From Jaltomata sinuosa (lineage: Eukaryota > Streptophyta > Magnoliopsida > Solanales > Solanaceae): a DNA stretch of 64,000 nucleotides. The DNA lies in NCBI GenBank assembly GCA_003996215.1, contig QJPP01000277.1, forward strand, positions 682,001-746,000. Direction: 5' to 3'. Numbering within the stretch: the first letter of the stretch is position 1; each line of letters starts with the position of its first letter. Positions 23,340 through 35,130 of the stretch are shown one piece after another. A program made the position numbers and the translations under genes. The notes beneath the pieces are model-generated. The model ran no database searches. It was not told where the DNA came from and saw nothing but the letters and a program-made list of their open reading frames with translations.

Positions 23340-24660
23340 GAAGGAAAGAGGTGAGGATACTTGGCCATCATGGCCGCTTCTTCTTCCCAAGTAGCTCCCT
23401 CTAAGGATTGATTCCTCCACAAAACCTTTACTGAGGCGACTTCTTTATTTCTCAACCTACGAACCTAATGGTCAAGAATCTTAACTAGAACCTCCTCATA
23501 GGTGAGGCTATCCTTCATAGGCACACTCTCTAAAGGTACTATCGATGTTGGATCACCCACACACTTCTTAAACAAGGAAATGTGAAAAACTAGATGAACC
23601 GCTGCTAGTTCTGCTGGTAACTCTAACTCATAAGCAACATTACCAACCCTATTCAAGATTCTGTAAGGACCTACCTACGTGGGACTGAGCTTCCCTTTCT
23701 TGCCAAATCTCATCACCCCCTTCATGGGTGACACTTTCAGGAAAACCCAATCATCAATTTAAAAATCTAAGTCCCTTCTCCTCACATCTGCATAGGACTT
23801 CTGACGACTCTGAGCTGTCTTTGGTCTATTTCTGATGAGATGAAATTTCTCTATAGCCTCATAAACTGAATCTAGTACAATAAAGGCTACTTTACCTACT
23901 TTGAACCAACCAACCAGTGATCTGCATATACTCCCATAAAGTGCCTCATATGGGGCCATCTCAATACTTGACTAAAAACTATTATTATAGGCGAAATCTA
24001 TAAGAGGTAGGTGATTATACCAACTACCTTTGAATCGATCACACAAGCCCTCAACATATCTTCTAAGTTCTGAATGGTACGCTCTATCTGACCATTCGTC
24101 TGTGGATTAAATGTTGCACTGAGTTTCACCTGAGTACCAAGACCTTTCTGAAAAGACTTCCAGAAATGAGACGTAAACTGAGGACCACTATCTGAGATGA
24201 TAGACAAGGGAACCCTATGCAACCTGACTATCTCGCTGATGTAAAGTTTGGCATAATCCTCCGCTGAATCTGTAGTTTTGTCTGCCAAGAAGTGAGCTGA
24301 CTTAGTGACTCTATCTACTATCACTAAAAAAAATCATGTTGTCTGCGAGTACGAGGTAATCCCATAATAAAATCCATGTTGACCACTTTCCACTTCCAAT
24401 TAGGAATGCTAATCTCCTGAGTCACACCTCCTGGTTTCTGATGTTCTACTTTAACTTGCTGACAGTTGGGACACAGCCATAAAATCTGCGATGTCCCTCT
24501 TCATGCAGTTCCACCAATAGACTTCCCATAGATCATGGTACATATTAGTGGCACCTGGATGAATGCAATAGCTGGAACTATGGGCTTCTATAAGGATCTG
24601 CTGTCTCAACTCACCTATATTAGGAACATACAAGAGACCTTGATAACTAAGCACCCCATC
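23340..24660 (-). pseudogene. T2 integrase with chromodomain (few lesions)
   Basis: Minus strand. Zinc domain at 24451-24654: CIHPGATNMYHDL, VYWW; a one-base deletion shifts the VCPNCQQVK block out of frame (24470-24500). Catalytic core at 23998-24324 with SIISDSGPQFTSHFW (second Asp) and NPQTNGQIERTIQNLEDML (Glu kept). 23759-23959 has MAPYEALYG. The C-terminal part 23465-23656 (VAYELELP, VFHISLFKK) ends with a TAG at 23465-23467 in place of Gln, directly before the chromodomain (VRRLRNKEVASVKVLWRNQS, then GATWEEEAAM). The chromodomain itself has no further lesion. Confidence 0.92.
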
Positions 24661-24779
24661 TCCCCCTTCGGAGAAAACCTTAACTCTCTGCTAGTGAACT
24701 GCACCCTTCAGCTGAAGCAATATAGGATCACTATCCTGTTTCTCCTTAACCTCCGCTACCAATGAAGATTCTGATCCAT

Positions 24780-26120
24780 TCTATACTATCACACCACTAT
24801 CTGACGTGTTCATAAGGCAAACTCCTATGCGAGCAAGCCGGTGAACATCTCTGGCTAATTCTTTTTTCTCTTCCTCAACATGTGACATGCTACCCATAGA
24901 CAGTCTACTGAGAGCATCATCCACTACATTGGCCTTACCCGGATGGTAGAGCACATTCATATCATAATCTTTGAGGAACTCAAGCCATCTCCTCTGACAA
25001 ATATTCAACTCTTTCTGGGTGAACACATACTGGAGGCTCTTATGATCTGTGAACACATCAACATGAACACCATACAAGTAGTGTCTTCAAATCTTTAGGG
25101 CAAACACAACTGCTACAAGCTCGAGGTCATGAGTTGAGTAGTTCTTCTCAAGGACCTTAAGTTGTCTAGAGGCATAAGCTATGACATTACCCTACTGCAT
25201 CAAAACACAACCTAGGCCGACCCTGGACGCATTGCAATAAACCCCATAACCATATGAACCCTCTGGTAGAGTCAACATAGGAGTTGTAGTCAACCTGGTC
25301 TTCAGTTCTAAGAAACTTTTCTCACACTCATTTGACCACTGAAATGTGACCTTTTTCTGAGTCAACTTGGTCAATGGGGTAGCTATGGATGAAAATCCTT
25401 CAACAAACCTCCTGTAGTAACTGGCCAAACCCAAGAAACTTTTGATATCAGTCGAAGAGGTGGGTCTAGTCCAGTGCTTTACTGCCTCAATTTTCTGAGA
25501 ATCCACTCGCATCCCTTTGCTGGATACCACATAACCAAGGAAAGCGACAGACTGCAACAAGAATTCATATTTGCTGAACTTAGTGAATAGCCGGCGATCT
25601 TTGAGAGTTTGCAGAACAACCCTCAGATGAGTCGCATGCTCTTCCTCATTTTCGGGATAAACGAGGATATCATCAATAAAGATGATGATGAACAAGTTCA
25701 AATACTATTTGAACACCCTATTCATTAAGTCCATGAAAGCTACAAGAGCATTGGTTAGTCCAAAAGACATGACTACAAATTCATAGTGACCATACCGAGT
25801 CCTGAAGGGTGTCTTTGGGATGTCACTATCTCTGACTCTGAGCTGATGATAGCCGAATCTGAGGTCTATCTTAAAAATGCAACTAGCGCCCTGAAGCTGG
25901 TCGAACAAGTCATCAATCCTGAGGATGGGATATTTATTCTTGATTGTGACTTTTGTTCAACTGATTGTAGTCAATGCACATTCTGAGAGAACCGTCTTTA
26001 TTACGCACGAACAACACTGGATCACCCCATGGAGAGATACTGGGTCTGATAAGCCCTTATCTAGAAGGTATTTCAGCTGTTCTTTCAATTCCTTAAGATC
26101 AGCTAGAGCCATTATGTAAG
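24780..26120 (-). pseudogene. T2 reverse transcriptase and RNase H (broken)
   Basis: Minus strand. RT: IFKIDLRFGYHQLRV and FRTRYGHYEFVVMSFGLTNA at 25705-25908. A TAG at 25702-25704 interrupts the frame, which then continues with the catalytic FIDD box (IIFIDDILVYPE), FLGYVVSSKGMRVDSQK and LGLASYYRRFVEGF. RNase H starts YGVYCNASRVGLGCVLMQ: its first catalytic Asp is Asn (codon 25231-25233). The last part at 24781-25077 reads VFTDHKSLQYVFTQKELN and YHPGKANVVDDALSRL. The RT N-terminus near 25930-26120 is shifted. Confidence 0.93.
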
Positions 26121-26136
26121 GAGGAATCAAAATAGG

Positions 26137-26760
26137 CTAGGTATCTAGAAGGAGATCTATTCCAAAGTCGATTTTCCTTTCGGGAGGAACTCCGGGAAGA
26201 TCTTCTGGGAACACTTCTGGAAACTTACTTACTACTAGAACTGACTCAAGGGTTGGGGTTTCAGAGTTTGAATCCTTAACCCAAACAAGATGATAGATAT
26301 ACCCTTTGGAAATCATTTTTCTGGCCTTAAGGTAGGAGATGAAATGACCTACAGGCACTGAGTTATTACCCTTCCATTCTAAGGCTGGCTCATTTAGAAA
26401 TTGAAATCAAATGATCCTAGTTCTACAATTGACTGAGGCATAATAAGAATGTAACCAATCCATGCCTAGAATGATATCAAAATCAACCATTTCTAACTCC
26501 ACAAGATCTGCTGAGGTGACTTTCTGAGAAACTGTGATAGGGAAATTTCTGTACACCCATCTAGCTATAACTGGTTCACCAACTAGAGTAGATACTGAGA
26601 AGGATTCTGGGAGAATTTTTGGACTGCCATTAAAATTTACTGCTATATATGGAGTTACAAAAGAAAGCATAGCCCCTGGATCTAACAATGCATAGACATC
26701 AGTAATAAAGACTCGCAACGTACTCGTGACCACATCAGGCGAGTCCTCCTGATCATGTCG
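26137..26760 (-). pseudogene. T2 aspartic protease and linker to RT
   Basis: Minus strand. The active site ALLDPGAMLSFVTPYIAV keeps the catalytic Asp (family: LLDPGATLSFVTPY; Thr is Met here). VDFDIILGMDWLHSYYA is the flap-side block. The frame ends at 26407 and resumes at 26137-26358 with the linker ending VFPEDLPGVPPERKIDFGID, which leads into RT. Confidence 0.9.
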
Positions 26761-26820
26761 AGCCTGAAGAGCATATAACCTATTCTGTCACTGACCACCA
26801 CTTGTTCCAGATGAGGCACC

Positions 26821-27931
26821 CTACTGAGTAGGGCGATCGGCTGGAGCTACTGTAGAAATAGTCTGATTATGTGGGAAAACATCCTTTCCCTTTTGAGAAC
26901 CTGCTGGAAAATCCCTCATCATGTGGCCTGGCTTACCGCACCCAAAGAAATTTCCACTACCTACCATGCATTTACCTTGGTGGTTTCTACCATACTTCTT
27001 ACATACTGGATGAGTACGTCCACTAGTAACTGTACCTTGGGGACTTAGGGCCATACGCTCTATCCCGTCGATCCTTCCTGAACTTAGGCACCGAGGCACT
27101 AGTAGAAAATACAGCTAGAGCTAAATTCTTTTGACAAAACTGAGACCGGTTGCCACCCTCTGACCTCTGCTAAGAGTAGCTAAAGTCACCTATCCTAGCT
27201 CTCTTTCTATCTCTTTCCCTTTCCTTGATCTTCTCCTCCTCAATATGCTGAGCATAAGTGACCAACCTGGAGATGTCTATTTCCTTAATGAGCATGGCGG
27301 TATTGCATTCCTTGACCACATCATCAAACACCCCATAAACGAACTTGCTCATACGAGCTCTGAAGTCGGCTACTATCACTGGAGCATACTTGGATAGATG
27401 TGTGAACTTGAAAGCATAGTCTTTCATGCTCATGTCATTCTGCTTCAGATTAATGAATTCCTGAACCTTGGCTTCCCTAAGCTCTAGTGGGAAGAACCGG
27501 TCAAGAAAAGCAGTCTTGAAAAGATTCCAACTCACCGGACCTGTATTTGTACCAAGAGATTCTTTCCACTGCTGGTACCAAGTGTAGGCCACTCCCTTCA
27601 ACTGATAGGCGGCCAAATTTTCACCCTCGAATTGAGTGACACCAATAATGTTTATCACCATCTGAATGTTATCCAAAAACTCTTGTGGATCCTCTTTTGA
27701 GTTAGACCCATGAAATTCTGGAGGGTTCATCCGTGTGAAGTCTCAGATTCTTGCTACAGTAGTGTTAGTCTTAGGTGGAGCTGGTGCCGCAGCCTGCTGA
27801 TTGACCTGGGTGTTCATGGCCTGAGCAAGTACTTGGAAAGCAGCCCTGAATTCGACATGTGTGACTTGCTCATTCAATGGGTCTGATGGAGATGCTGGCT
27901 GATTCCTAGTGTTAGCTCTACCAGGAGGCAT
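26821..27931 (-). pseudogene. T2 gag (two zinc knuckles, damaged)
   Basis: Minus strand. The start is the ATG at 27929-27931 (MPPGRANTRNQPAS), chosen because it follows the primer region and begins the family-typical basic leader. A TGA at 27743-27745 (VARI-stop-DFTR, CGA in relatives) is the only break before 27170, so the capsid (MNPPEFHGSNSKEDPQEFLD ... FLDRFFPLELREAKVQEF) is otherwise open. A TAG at 27170 and a frameshift precede the knuckles: CKKYGRNHQGKC and FFGCGKPGHMMRDFP, where three zinc Cys have become Tyr or Phe. Confidence 0.92.
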
Positions 27932-28131
27932 TTTTCTGAAATGTGAAGAGCATGAGTTAGAAGAGAAGGAGATTAAACAGAGTTTATACTCAATATCACG
28001 AGTTGGAAAAGAAATAAGGGAATTAGTTCCTAATGACATCTCATAGCTCCTCCCCCATAAGTGTGGCATGCTTCACACCCATGAAAAAGACTTTACTCGA
28101 CACTGCTTTCACACACCCTAGGACACTTAAA

Positions 28132-28149
28132 CCTGATGCTCTGATACCA
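28132..28149 (-). other. T2 primer-binding site (initiator-Met tRNA)
   Basis: The minus strand reads TGGTATCAGAGCATCAGG just inside the 5' LTR; the first 12 bases are the standard initiator-Met complement. Confidence 0.88.
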
Positions 28150-28153
28150 AGTT

Positions 28154-30153
28154 TTTCACACCACGAGGCTACCCCCTAGACGCAACACGGTGCTTAGTGT
28201 CACAACTGACCCCAAGCTAACCCATGGCATGGCATATCTATACAATTTCAATTAAAACATGCATTGTGTGGAAGATAAAAACAATTTTATATCTAAAGTG
28301 GGGAAAATCCCAAAATGTCTGAGTATATAAAATATATAAGAGAGTATAAAGAAGTATGAAAACAACACTAACAACTCAAACTAAATCTAGTCTATGTCTG
28401 AAAGCCTCTAACTGATATAAGCTGCTGGGACATGCCCCAGCTAACTCTAACAAGACTGAAAAGTAAATAATGAAAGTAAAGTATGTTTATCATCCTAGAA
28501 CTTTGAGGACTCACCACTGAAGCTGCTGAGTACAGACTGGAAGTCGAGCTAAGCATGGTTTGGATGCTGAGCTCCTGAACCTACATCATACAATGATGTA
28601 GCATAAAAGTATGTGTCAGTACACTGAATGTACTGAGCATGTGAGATATGTGCTAAGATGTACAATATAAAATTTAACAAAGAAATAGATATACTGGAAT
28701 ATAACTAAAAACTAAACTGGATGCAATGACCAAGTACTAATCATGAAGATATAACATGCTGAACTGAATACTGAAGTAAATACTGAATACATGGTCAATG
28801 CAACATGAGTCTGACTGTGGGAGACACTATTAACCGACATACCCCAAGCTTAGCTAACTATGGGGCCAACCTGTAAACCTATATGGAAGGGTGTTCATAC
28901 CTTTCCAAGGGTACGAACAAGTCTGAGGTGGATCCAATAAAGTGATGTCGACAAGGGACAAAGGTAACCAGCCTAATCTGATAGCTGAACCCATTCTGAC
29001 TTACGGTGGTGCCGTAGTTCTGGAACTTGGGGACTGCTACTAAAGGTCTTAGCCTAAACTGTCATCTAAGCCTTCATCGCCTCGTCTGCTCAGTACTAAG
29101 TCTACTCCTAACTGAATGTAAGCAATAATAAAATTGTAATACTAGATAGCTCAAAATACTGATAAACAACTGAGAATGCAACATACATATACTTAAAGAT
29201 ATGATATTCGAATTCTGAAGCATGATTGCATGACTAATCTGCCTACCAGGCATATTCAAATATTTCTGGAATTAACATAAGCTAGGGTTTCTGAGTCTTA
29301 TACATGAACTATACTAAATCTCCAAGAAACATGTAGTTAATACCATAGAAACTATAGCAGCTAGATTATAATGAATCCCTAAGATTTAGGAACCCTAGGT
29401 CTGAATAATTCATGGAGAAGTTGAAGAACTGACTGAATTCTAGGGACCAAATAGGTGAAAGAATCCACTAGTAAAATCCCACATACCTGGTGAAGAGACT
29501 AAGGAGAAATCCTTTAGATTTTGGGGCTAAACTTGAAGAAGACTTTTGCTTGTCCTTGAGAGAAAAGTATCGCCTCTTTGTTTCTTTTCTTTCTAAGTCT
29601 GATGATTTTTGGAGAATGAATGTTTAAGGTAATTTTTGACTAATAAACTAGGCTTAGAGTAGTCAAAATGATATTGCCTAGGTGTTAAAAGCGGTAGGAA
29701 AAGGCTGGAATGCCATTGGAAAATAAATAGAAAAGCTGCTGAAATTCATGATTCAGGTTCCACGGATTGGGTTCTACGGCTCGTGGAACCCTATCGTGGT
29801 TTCCTGGTCCTGAAAGTTGAGCTACTGGAATGGATTTCACGAGCTCGGTTCATGACTCATGGAAACTTCCATGGGTTATGGATCCCACTCGTGGTTCCTG
29901 GGAGCCATCTGCAAGGAAGTTTCCACGGACAGGTTCTACGGTCCGTGGAAACTTATATGGTCTGTATACTCAAGTCGTAGAATGAACTTCAGAGGAGAAG
30001 TGTTATGATCTTTGTTCCACGAGTCCATTCCATGACTCGTGGACTATTCCACGGCTCATGGAAGTGACTCATGGTTCTGCTGACAGTTGAAAAGTTTCAT
30101 TTTTTCTAGTTTTCTAAGCTAAGTTTGGGCTTGGAAGTTCTGTGGGTGTTACA
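28154..30153 (-). repeat. 5' LTR of T2 (2000 bp)
   Basis: Homologous to 21072-23095. Its left end (TTTCACACC) is mutated relative to TGTCATGCC. The palindrome word cluster lies at 29740-30075, with TTCTACGGCTCGTGGAA and TTCCACGGCTCATGGAA. The TATA box seen in the other LTR is decayed here (ATGATATTG near 29666-29678). Confidence 0.9.
29740..30075 (-). promoter_or_regulatory. T2 5' LTR palindrome word cluster
   Basis: Same set as 22675-23015: CCACGGATTGGGTTCTACGG, CTCGTGGAACC, TCACGAGCTCG, CCACGGACAGG, GTCCGTGGAA, TCCACGGCTCATGG. It lies upstream of the decayed TATA position on the minus strand. Confidence 0.55.
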
Positions 30154-30158
30154 CTAGA
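30154..30158. repeat. Right target-site duplication of T2 (CTAGA)
   Basis: One mismatch to ATAGA at 21067-21071. Confidence 0.65.
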
Positions 30159-30852
30159 GGTACTAGTTGCATTGATGAGAGATAGATGGACATATGTTAC
30201 ATGTGTTGTGATCATTAAAAGTGAACTCTTTTATCTTTTTGTGGTGGTATTCAGTGACTTATGTGAATATTGTCTTCATGGTGTTGATTTGACCTAAGAT
30301 GGGTATCTGCTAAGTGTTGGGAAACCTTTTACGTGTTAATTAATTTGATTATATGTTTGTTTTAACTGAGTTGGCTTAAAATATGTACCACTACATAGTG
30401 TTTTGTACTGATACTACCATGTACTCTTCTTTTGTTGAGTGCAGATTATGTTCCAGAGTTTGAGATGCGACCTCGGCTAGACTAGGTGATTGACTAAAGA
30501 ACCAAGGGTGAGCACTACTTCTCAGGCTGTCGTGGATCCTCTTTGAGTTGTTGTACCTCTTTAGGGCAATGTGACTCTTAATATTTATTAATTTTTTATT
30601 TTTGATATCTTAGACATTGTTTACGTTTAGACTTCTTGTATGATGAATTTCAATTCTTAGGGGGTGTTTTAGTCATTTGAATTATTTCTACAAATTTTGT
30701 TTGTAGTAGTTGATTATCATTATGTTTTAATTTGAGTGGGTTTTATTCTATCTCTTCTAAAATTGGCTAAGTGTCATGTTAAGCTTTGGGTTTGTTGGTT
30801 CTCCCACCGGAGAGTTAGTGTAGGTGCACTCATGGCTAATTAGGTTGTGACA
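30159..30852 (+). repeat. T3 5' LTR, second part
   Basis: Continues the LTR interrupted at 21071 and ends GGTTGTGACA at 30852, directly before the primer site. It includes ACTACCATGTACTCTTCTTTTG (30411-30432), part of which recurs at two rearrangement joints in the T3 body (about 35186-35205 and 35453-35473). Confidence 0.8.
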
Positions 30853-30856
30853 AACT

Positions 30857-30869
30857 TGGTATAAGAACC
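30857..30869 (+). other. T3 primer-binding site (initiator-Met, two mismatches)
   Basis: TGGTATAAGAACC against the standard TGGTATCAGAGCC, four bases after the LTR end. Confidence 0.75.
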
Positions 30870-31068
30870 TCGGGTTTATTGATCTTATCATACAAGAACG
30901 TGTCTAGTAGAGTCTTGTGAATTGGTACAAAGACGTCTGTACTTTTCTTCAAGAGGCTACATGACCTTAGGAAATTTCAACTTCTTTCATACTCATGCTA
31001 TTACTTGATTCCAATTGGTATCTGATGATCCAAAATGGTATCTAAATCTTTCATTCTTTTTCTTGTAG

Positions 31069-32420
31069 AAGGTGAGAACACGTGCTTTAGAGGCTAAAGC
31101 AGCGACACCTAAACCAGTCTTTGAGGCTGCAGTTTATGGTAGGGTAGAGTGAGAGGTAGAGCTAGGGGAAAGAGGGGTGCAACTGCCAGGGTAGAGTACA
31201 TGGTCCAGGGGTACTATCCAAAACACTCAGTTTTAGGATGCTTAGGTAGTACTACCCATGAAAAGTACTACCATATATCGTCTATGTCCCCTGGACTCAG
31301 TTTTATGATGCTTAGGCAGTACTAGTCCAGGGGACATAGACGATATATATTCAGAGAGGTGTAGCACAGTTCCTAATGTCATGTAATATAATCCAACAGG
31401 TTTTGAGTTTTCTTAGTGGACTAGAAGTAAATGGGACTACCCCTGCAGTTCTCATTGTGCATCATCCACTGACCTAATATGCTGCAATAGTGGCTCCTTG
31501 GATGGATGCTGCTTCTGAGACAGGTATGTTTCTGCGACCAGTGACAAACCTAGTAATAACGAGTGGTGAGCATGACCTTTGCTACAAGTTTGTGAAGATT
31601 AAACCTCAAATATTTCATGGGTTAAAGTCTTAGGATGCTTATGAGTACTTCATTGACTGTCATGAGCGGCTGCACAAGATGGGTATTATTGAGAGGTATG
31701 GTATTTAGTTTGTCTCTTTTCAGTTGCAAGGGGATGCTAAGATATGGTGGAGAGCATGTGTGGAATGCAGGCCTATTGGGGTACTTCCTATGACTTGGAG
31801 TCAGTTCTACCAAGTGTTTTTTCAGAAGTATGTTCCGTGCACTATGAGGGATAGAAAAAACGATGAGTTTGCCAATATTGAGTAGGAAATTCTTTGATGG
31901 CAGCTTATGAGGCATGCTTTTAATGGCTTGGCTCGTTACTCTTCACAGTTGATCAATACAGAAGAAGAATAAATTTTCCATTTCATGAAGGGTTTAAACA
32001 TAGGGCTAGACATTTCAACTTTACAAGCAGCATCTTCTGGCAATTCTTTTCAGGAGGTGGTCAAATTTGCTAAAAAGTCGAGGGTGTAAAGAAAGAGGGC
32101 TAAGAAATGATTGCATCAAAGAAGCCCCGGTTTAGGGGCAATTTCAGTGGTCTATTTTCTAAAGGTCAGGGTCTACGGGGATACCCTGCATGCCCATTCC
32201 ATCTGCAATACAGGTTTTTTACTAGGGGTCCGTCAGGGACCAACCAGCCTTTATCAGGGTTTGGTGGGTATCTCACTTTGTCTGCTCTAGCGAAGTGACC
32301 TACCCTTGACCATACATGTTATGAGTGCGGTCAGGATGGTTACATAAACAAAAATTATCCTTAGCTCTGACAGGCAGTTCAACGTAGGCTCCTAGAGCTC
32401 TGGGTCCACCAAGTAGAGGT
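31069..32420 (+). pseudogene. T3 gag, copy 1 (start codon lost)
   Basis: The MVRTR-type start reads AAG-GTG-AGA-ACA at 31069, so the ATG is gone. Capsid text is seen in pieces: NPTGFEFS and FVKIKPQIFHG (31400-31620), AYEYFIDCHERLHKMGI (31630-31690), FQLQGDAKIWWRACVE (about 31720-31760), then a knuckle-like CYECGQDGYINKNYP near 32317-32360, in which two zinc ligands are lost. In-frame TAG, TAA and TGA codons occur throughout. An inverted-repeat insert interrupts the leader at 31228-31325. Confidence 0.8.
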
Positions 32421-32599
32421 AATGAGTATGATATAGATCATCTGCAAGGTGGGAGAGGACGTCTAGTAGGGGTGGCACTTAGCCCAATCAGGGAAATAGT
32501 AATGGCAGAAGAGGTAATCAACCCAATAGGGATGATGCACAAGCACTTGGTAAGAACCACTTTTATGCTTTTTTCGAGTAGACCAAAGGCAGAGACATC

Positions 32600-33115
32600 A
32601 GAAACGGTGATCACATATACTATTCTTATTTGTGACCATTTGGCTTTAATTTTGTTTGACACTGGTTCTACTTTTTCATGTGTCTGTGGGATTTGCTGAG
32701 GGTTTTGACATGATTTGTGAGTTTCTTGATTATCCTATTAATGTGTCTACCCAAGTGGGTGATTTTATGGTTGTGGATAGGGTCTTCCATGCTTGCCCAA
32801 TTATATTTGTAGAGCGAAAGACTTTGGGCAATTTAGTAATTCTAGATATGATAGATTTCGACATCATATTGGGGATGAGTTGGTTGTCTCTGCACCATGC
32901 TATTCTGGACATTCATCCTAAGATAGTGACTATGGCAATGCCTAGGTTGGATAGACTAAAGTGGGAGGGTAATTATAGTCCTGCTCCTATGAAGTTTGTG
33001 TCATCCCATCATGCTCAAAGTCTGATAGGAAAAGGATGTTTGGATTTCCTAGATCATCTTCAGAACACTAGTTCAGAGGTCCCAGCTATCGAGTCAGTTC
33101 TTGTGCTGTGTTAGT
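32600..33115 (+). pseudogene. T3 protease, copy 1
   Basis: LILFDTGSTFS keeps the catalytic Asp, but a one-base shift directly after it moves the frame to HVSVGFAEGFDMICEFL, then VSTQVGDFMVVDRVFHA, LVILDMIDFDIILGMSWLSL. The order and spacing match retropepsins of Tekay elements. A second stop ends the frame at 33114. Confidence 0.85.
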
Positions 33116-33199
33116 TCATAGAGGTATTCCTTACATATTTTTCTGGCATGCTACCTGATCGACAAATTGAATTTTGTTCAACTTAGAGCTAAATACACA

Positions 33200-34480
33200 T
33201 CCCATCTCTTATCCCCCTTATAGAATGGCATCGGCTGAGTTAAGAGATCTTAAAGCTTAGTTATAAGAGTTATTGAGTAAAGGGTCCATTTGTCTGAGTT
33301 CCTCCATGTGAGGTGCTCTAGTATTGTTTGTTAAAAAATGTATGGTAGTATACGTATGTGTATAGACTATCGATAGTTGAACATAGTTAGTATATTTAAT
33401 CAGTATCCTTTCCCGTGTATCGATAATTTATTTGACCTATTGCAGGGTGCATCAGTCTTCTCTAAGATTGATTTAAGGTTTGGATAACATCAGTTGAAAT
33501 TCAGCCTTCGTATATTTCTAAGACTATTTTCTTGACCCGGTACGGGCATTAAAAGTTCCTTGTGATGTATTTTAGGCTGATTAATGCCCCAGCTACTTTT
33601 ATGGGTTTGATGAATGGGATATTTAAGCCCTGTCTATACTTATTTATTATTTTGTTCATTGATGATATCCTAGTGTATTCTAAGAGAGATGAGGAGCACG
33701 AAAATCATCTTAGGATGATGTTGGGATTGTTGAAGAAAAAGGAATTGTATGCAAAATTCTCCAAATACGAAATCTGGTTGTCTTCTGTGTCATTCTTGGG
33801 TCATGTGGTTTAAAAAAAAGGTATATTATAGACCCTCAGAAAATTAAGGAAGTTAATAATTAGGCCAGTCCCAGTTTTGTGTACGAGATTTATAGTTTTC
33901 TGGGATTGGCTAGTTACTACCGTAGGTTTGTTAAAGACTTTGCATCACTTTCTACTCATCTGACCCCCTTGACTCAGAAGGAGGTACCGTTTGCTTAGTA
34001 AGATGAATGTGAGGAGTGATTCCAAAATCTCAAGACTTTGTTGACTACTGCTCCTATTCTTGCCTTGCTGGTTGAATGTAAGGATTTTATTATGTATTTT
34101 GATTCCTTACGGTCTGGTTTAGGTGTTGTATTGATGCAAGAATGGAATGGTATTGCTTATTATTTGAGGCAACTCAAAGTGCATGAGGAGAACTATCCTA
34201 CTCATGACTTAGAGTTGGCTGTTATGGTGCTTTCTCTCAAGATTTAGAGATATTAATTGTATGTGGTGTGTTGTAAAGTATTTACATACCATCGTAGCTT
34301 GCATCATGTTTTTACTCAGAAAGACTTGAACTGAAGGAAAGGAAGGTGAATGGAGTTACCTAAGGATTACGAACTATCTTATACTATCCGGGTAAAGCTA
34401 ATATGGTAGTTGATGCATTGAGCAGAAAGACTGAGAGTATGGGTAGCTTGGACTATTTTAAAGCTACTAGACATCCATTG
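33200..34480 (+). pseudogene. T3 reverse transcriptase and RNase H, copy 1
   Basis: Broken RT: QYPFPCIDNLFDLLQGAS and FSKIDLRFG (33400-33480), MYFRLINAPATFMGLMNG and the catalytic LFIDDILVYSK at 33562-33813, then a frameshift in an A run at 33811. YEIYSFLGLASYYRRFV at about 33885-33935. RNase H (34038-34247) reads MYFDSLRSGLGVVLMQEWNG, LRQLKVHEENYPTHDLELAV. Many TAG codons stand where relatives have CAG. Confidence 0.85.
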
Positions 34481-34703
34481 GCCAGAGACATTTAGGCTCA
34501 AACTAAAAGCTTCATGAGGTTGGAAGTGTCTTAAATGGGTGGATTATTAGCATGTGTGGAGGCGAGGTTCTCTTTTCTTTATCAAATCATCCATTGGCCA
34601 GAGACACTCAGGCTCTAACTAAAAGCTTCATGAGGTTGGAAGTGTCTGAAATGGGTGAATTATTAGCATGTGTGGAGATGAGGTCCTCTTTTCTTTATCA
34701 GAT
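34472..34703 (+). repeat. 116-bp tandem duplication in RNase H-integrase linker, copy 1
   Basis: CATCCATTGGCCAGAGACA begins at 34472 and again at 34588, and the following 100 bases repeat closely. The same duplication is in copy 2 (38182 and 38298), so it predates the large duplication. Confidence 0.85.
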
Positions 34704-34759
34704 TAAAGGTAAGCAATTGGATGATGTTAAGCTAAGTAAGATTCGTTATAGAGCATTGT

Positions 34760-35130
34760 GGGGTGAGGCCAAGGAGTCCTGATTGATGATGAGGTGTCCT
34801 TCAAATTAAGGGGTGAGTTTGTTTTCCCAGTGTTGATGACTTGATTCTTACCATCTTAACAAAAGATAATTGTTCTAAGTATTTTGTACATCCTGTTGTG
34901 ACCAAGATGTACCGAGATTTTAAGCAATATTATTGGTAGGGTGGAATGAAGAGAGATATATTTGACTTTGTGACTAAGTATCAAAACTATTAGCAAGTGA
35001 AATATGAGCACCAGAAGCCTGGTGGCACTCTTCAGAGGATGCCTATTCCTGAGTGGAAGTGGGGAATAGCCATGGATTTCGTGGTTGGCCTTCCCAAGAC
35101 TTTGGGAAAATATGATTTGATATGAGTTAT
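34760..35130 (+). pseudogene. T3 integrase N-terminal part, copy 1 (cut off)
   Basis: The HHCC region reads MYRDFKQYYW-stop-GGMKRDIFDFV then QKPGGTLQRMPIPEWKW and IAMDFVVGLPKTLG, containing the first catalytic Asp. It ends at 35130 inside the core, where patchwork DNA begins. Confidence 0.8.

Larger units (their letters stand above)
21072..30153 (-). mobile_element. T2: near-complete Ty3/gypsy chromovirus nested in the T3 LTR
   Basis: Minus-strand element: 5' LTR 28154-30153 (2000 bp), primer site 28132-28149, gag from 27931, protease, RT, RNase H, integrase, chromodomain near 23340-23465, 3' LTR 21072-23095 (2024 bp). LTR ends are TGTCATGCC (left) and GTGTTACA (right). Five-base flanks ATAGA/CTAGA. 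Compared with T1 it has many fewer lesions: most domains differ from an open frame by single stops or single shifts, so it is the youngest-looking coding copy here. Confidence 0.93.
31768..35130 (+). repeat. T3 duplicated unit, copy 1 (3363 bp)
   Basis: Spans CAGGCCTATTGGGG to GATATGAGTTAT and matches 35478-38840 base for base at a constant offset of 3710 with no net indel. In a 480-base stretch (32641-33120) I count about 11 differences. Stops and frameshifts are shared, so the element was already dead when it was duplicated. Confidence 0.92.
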
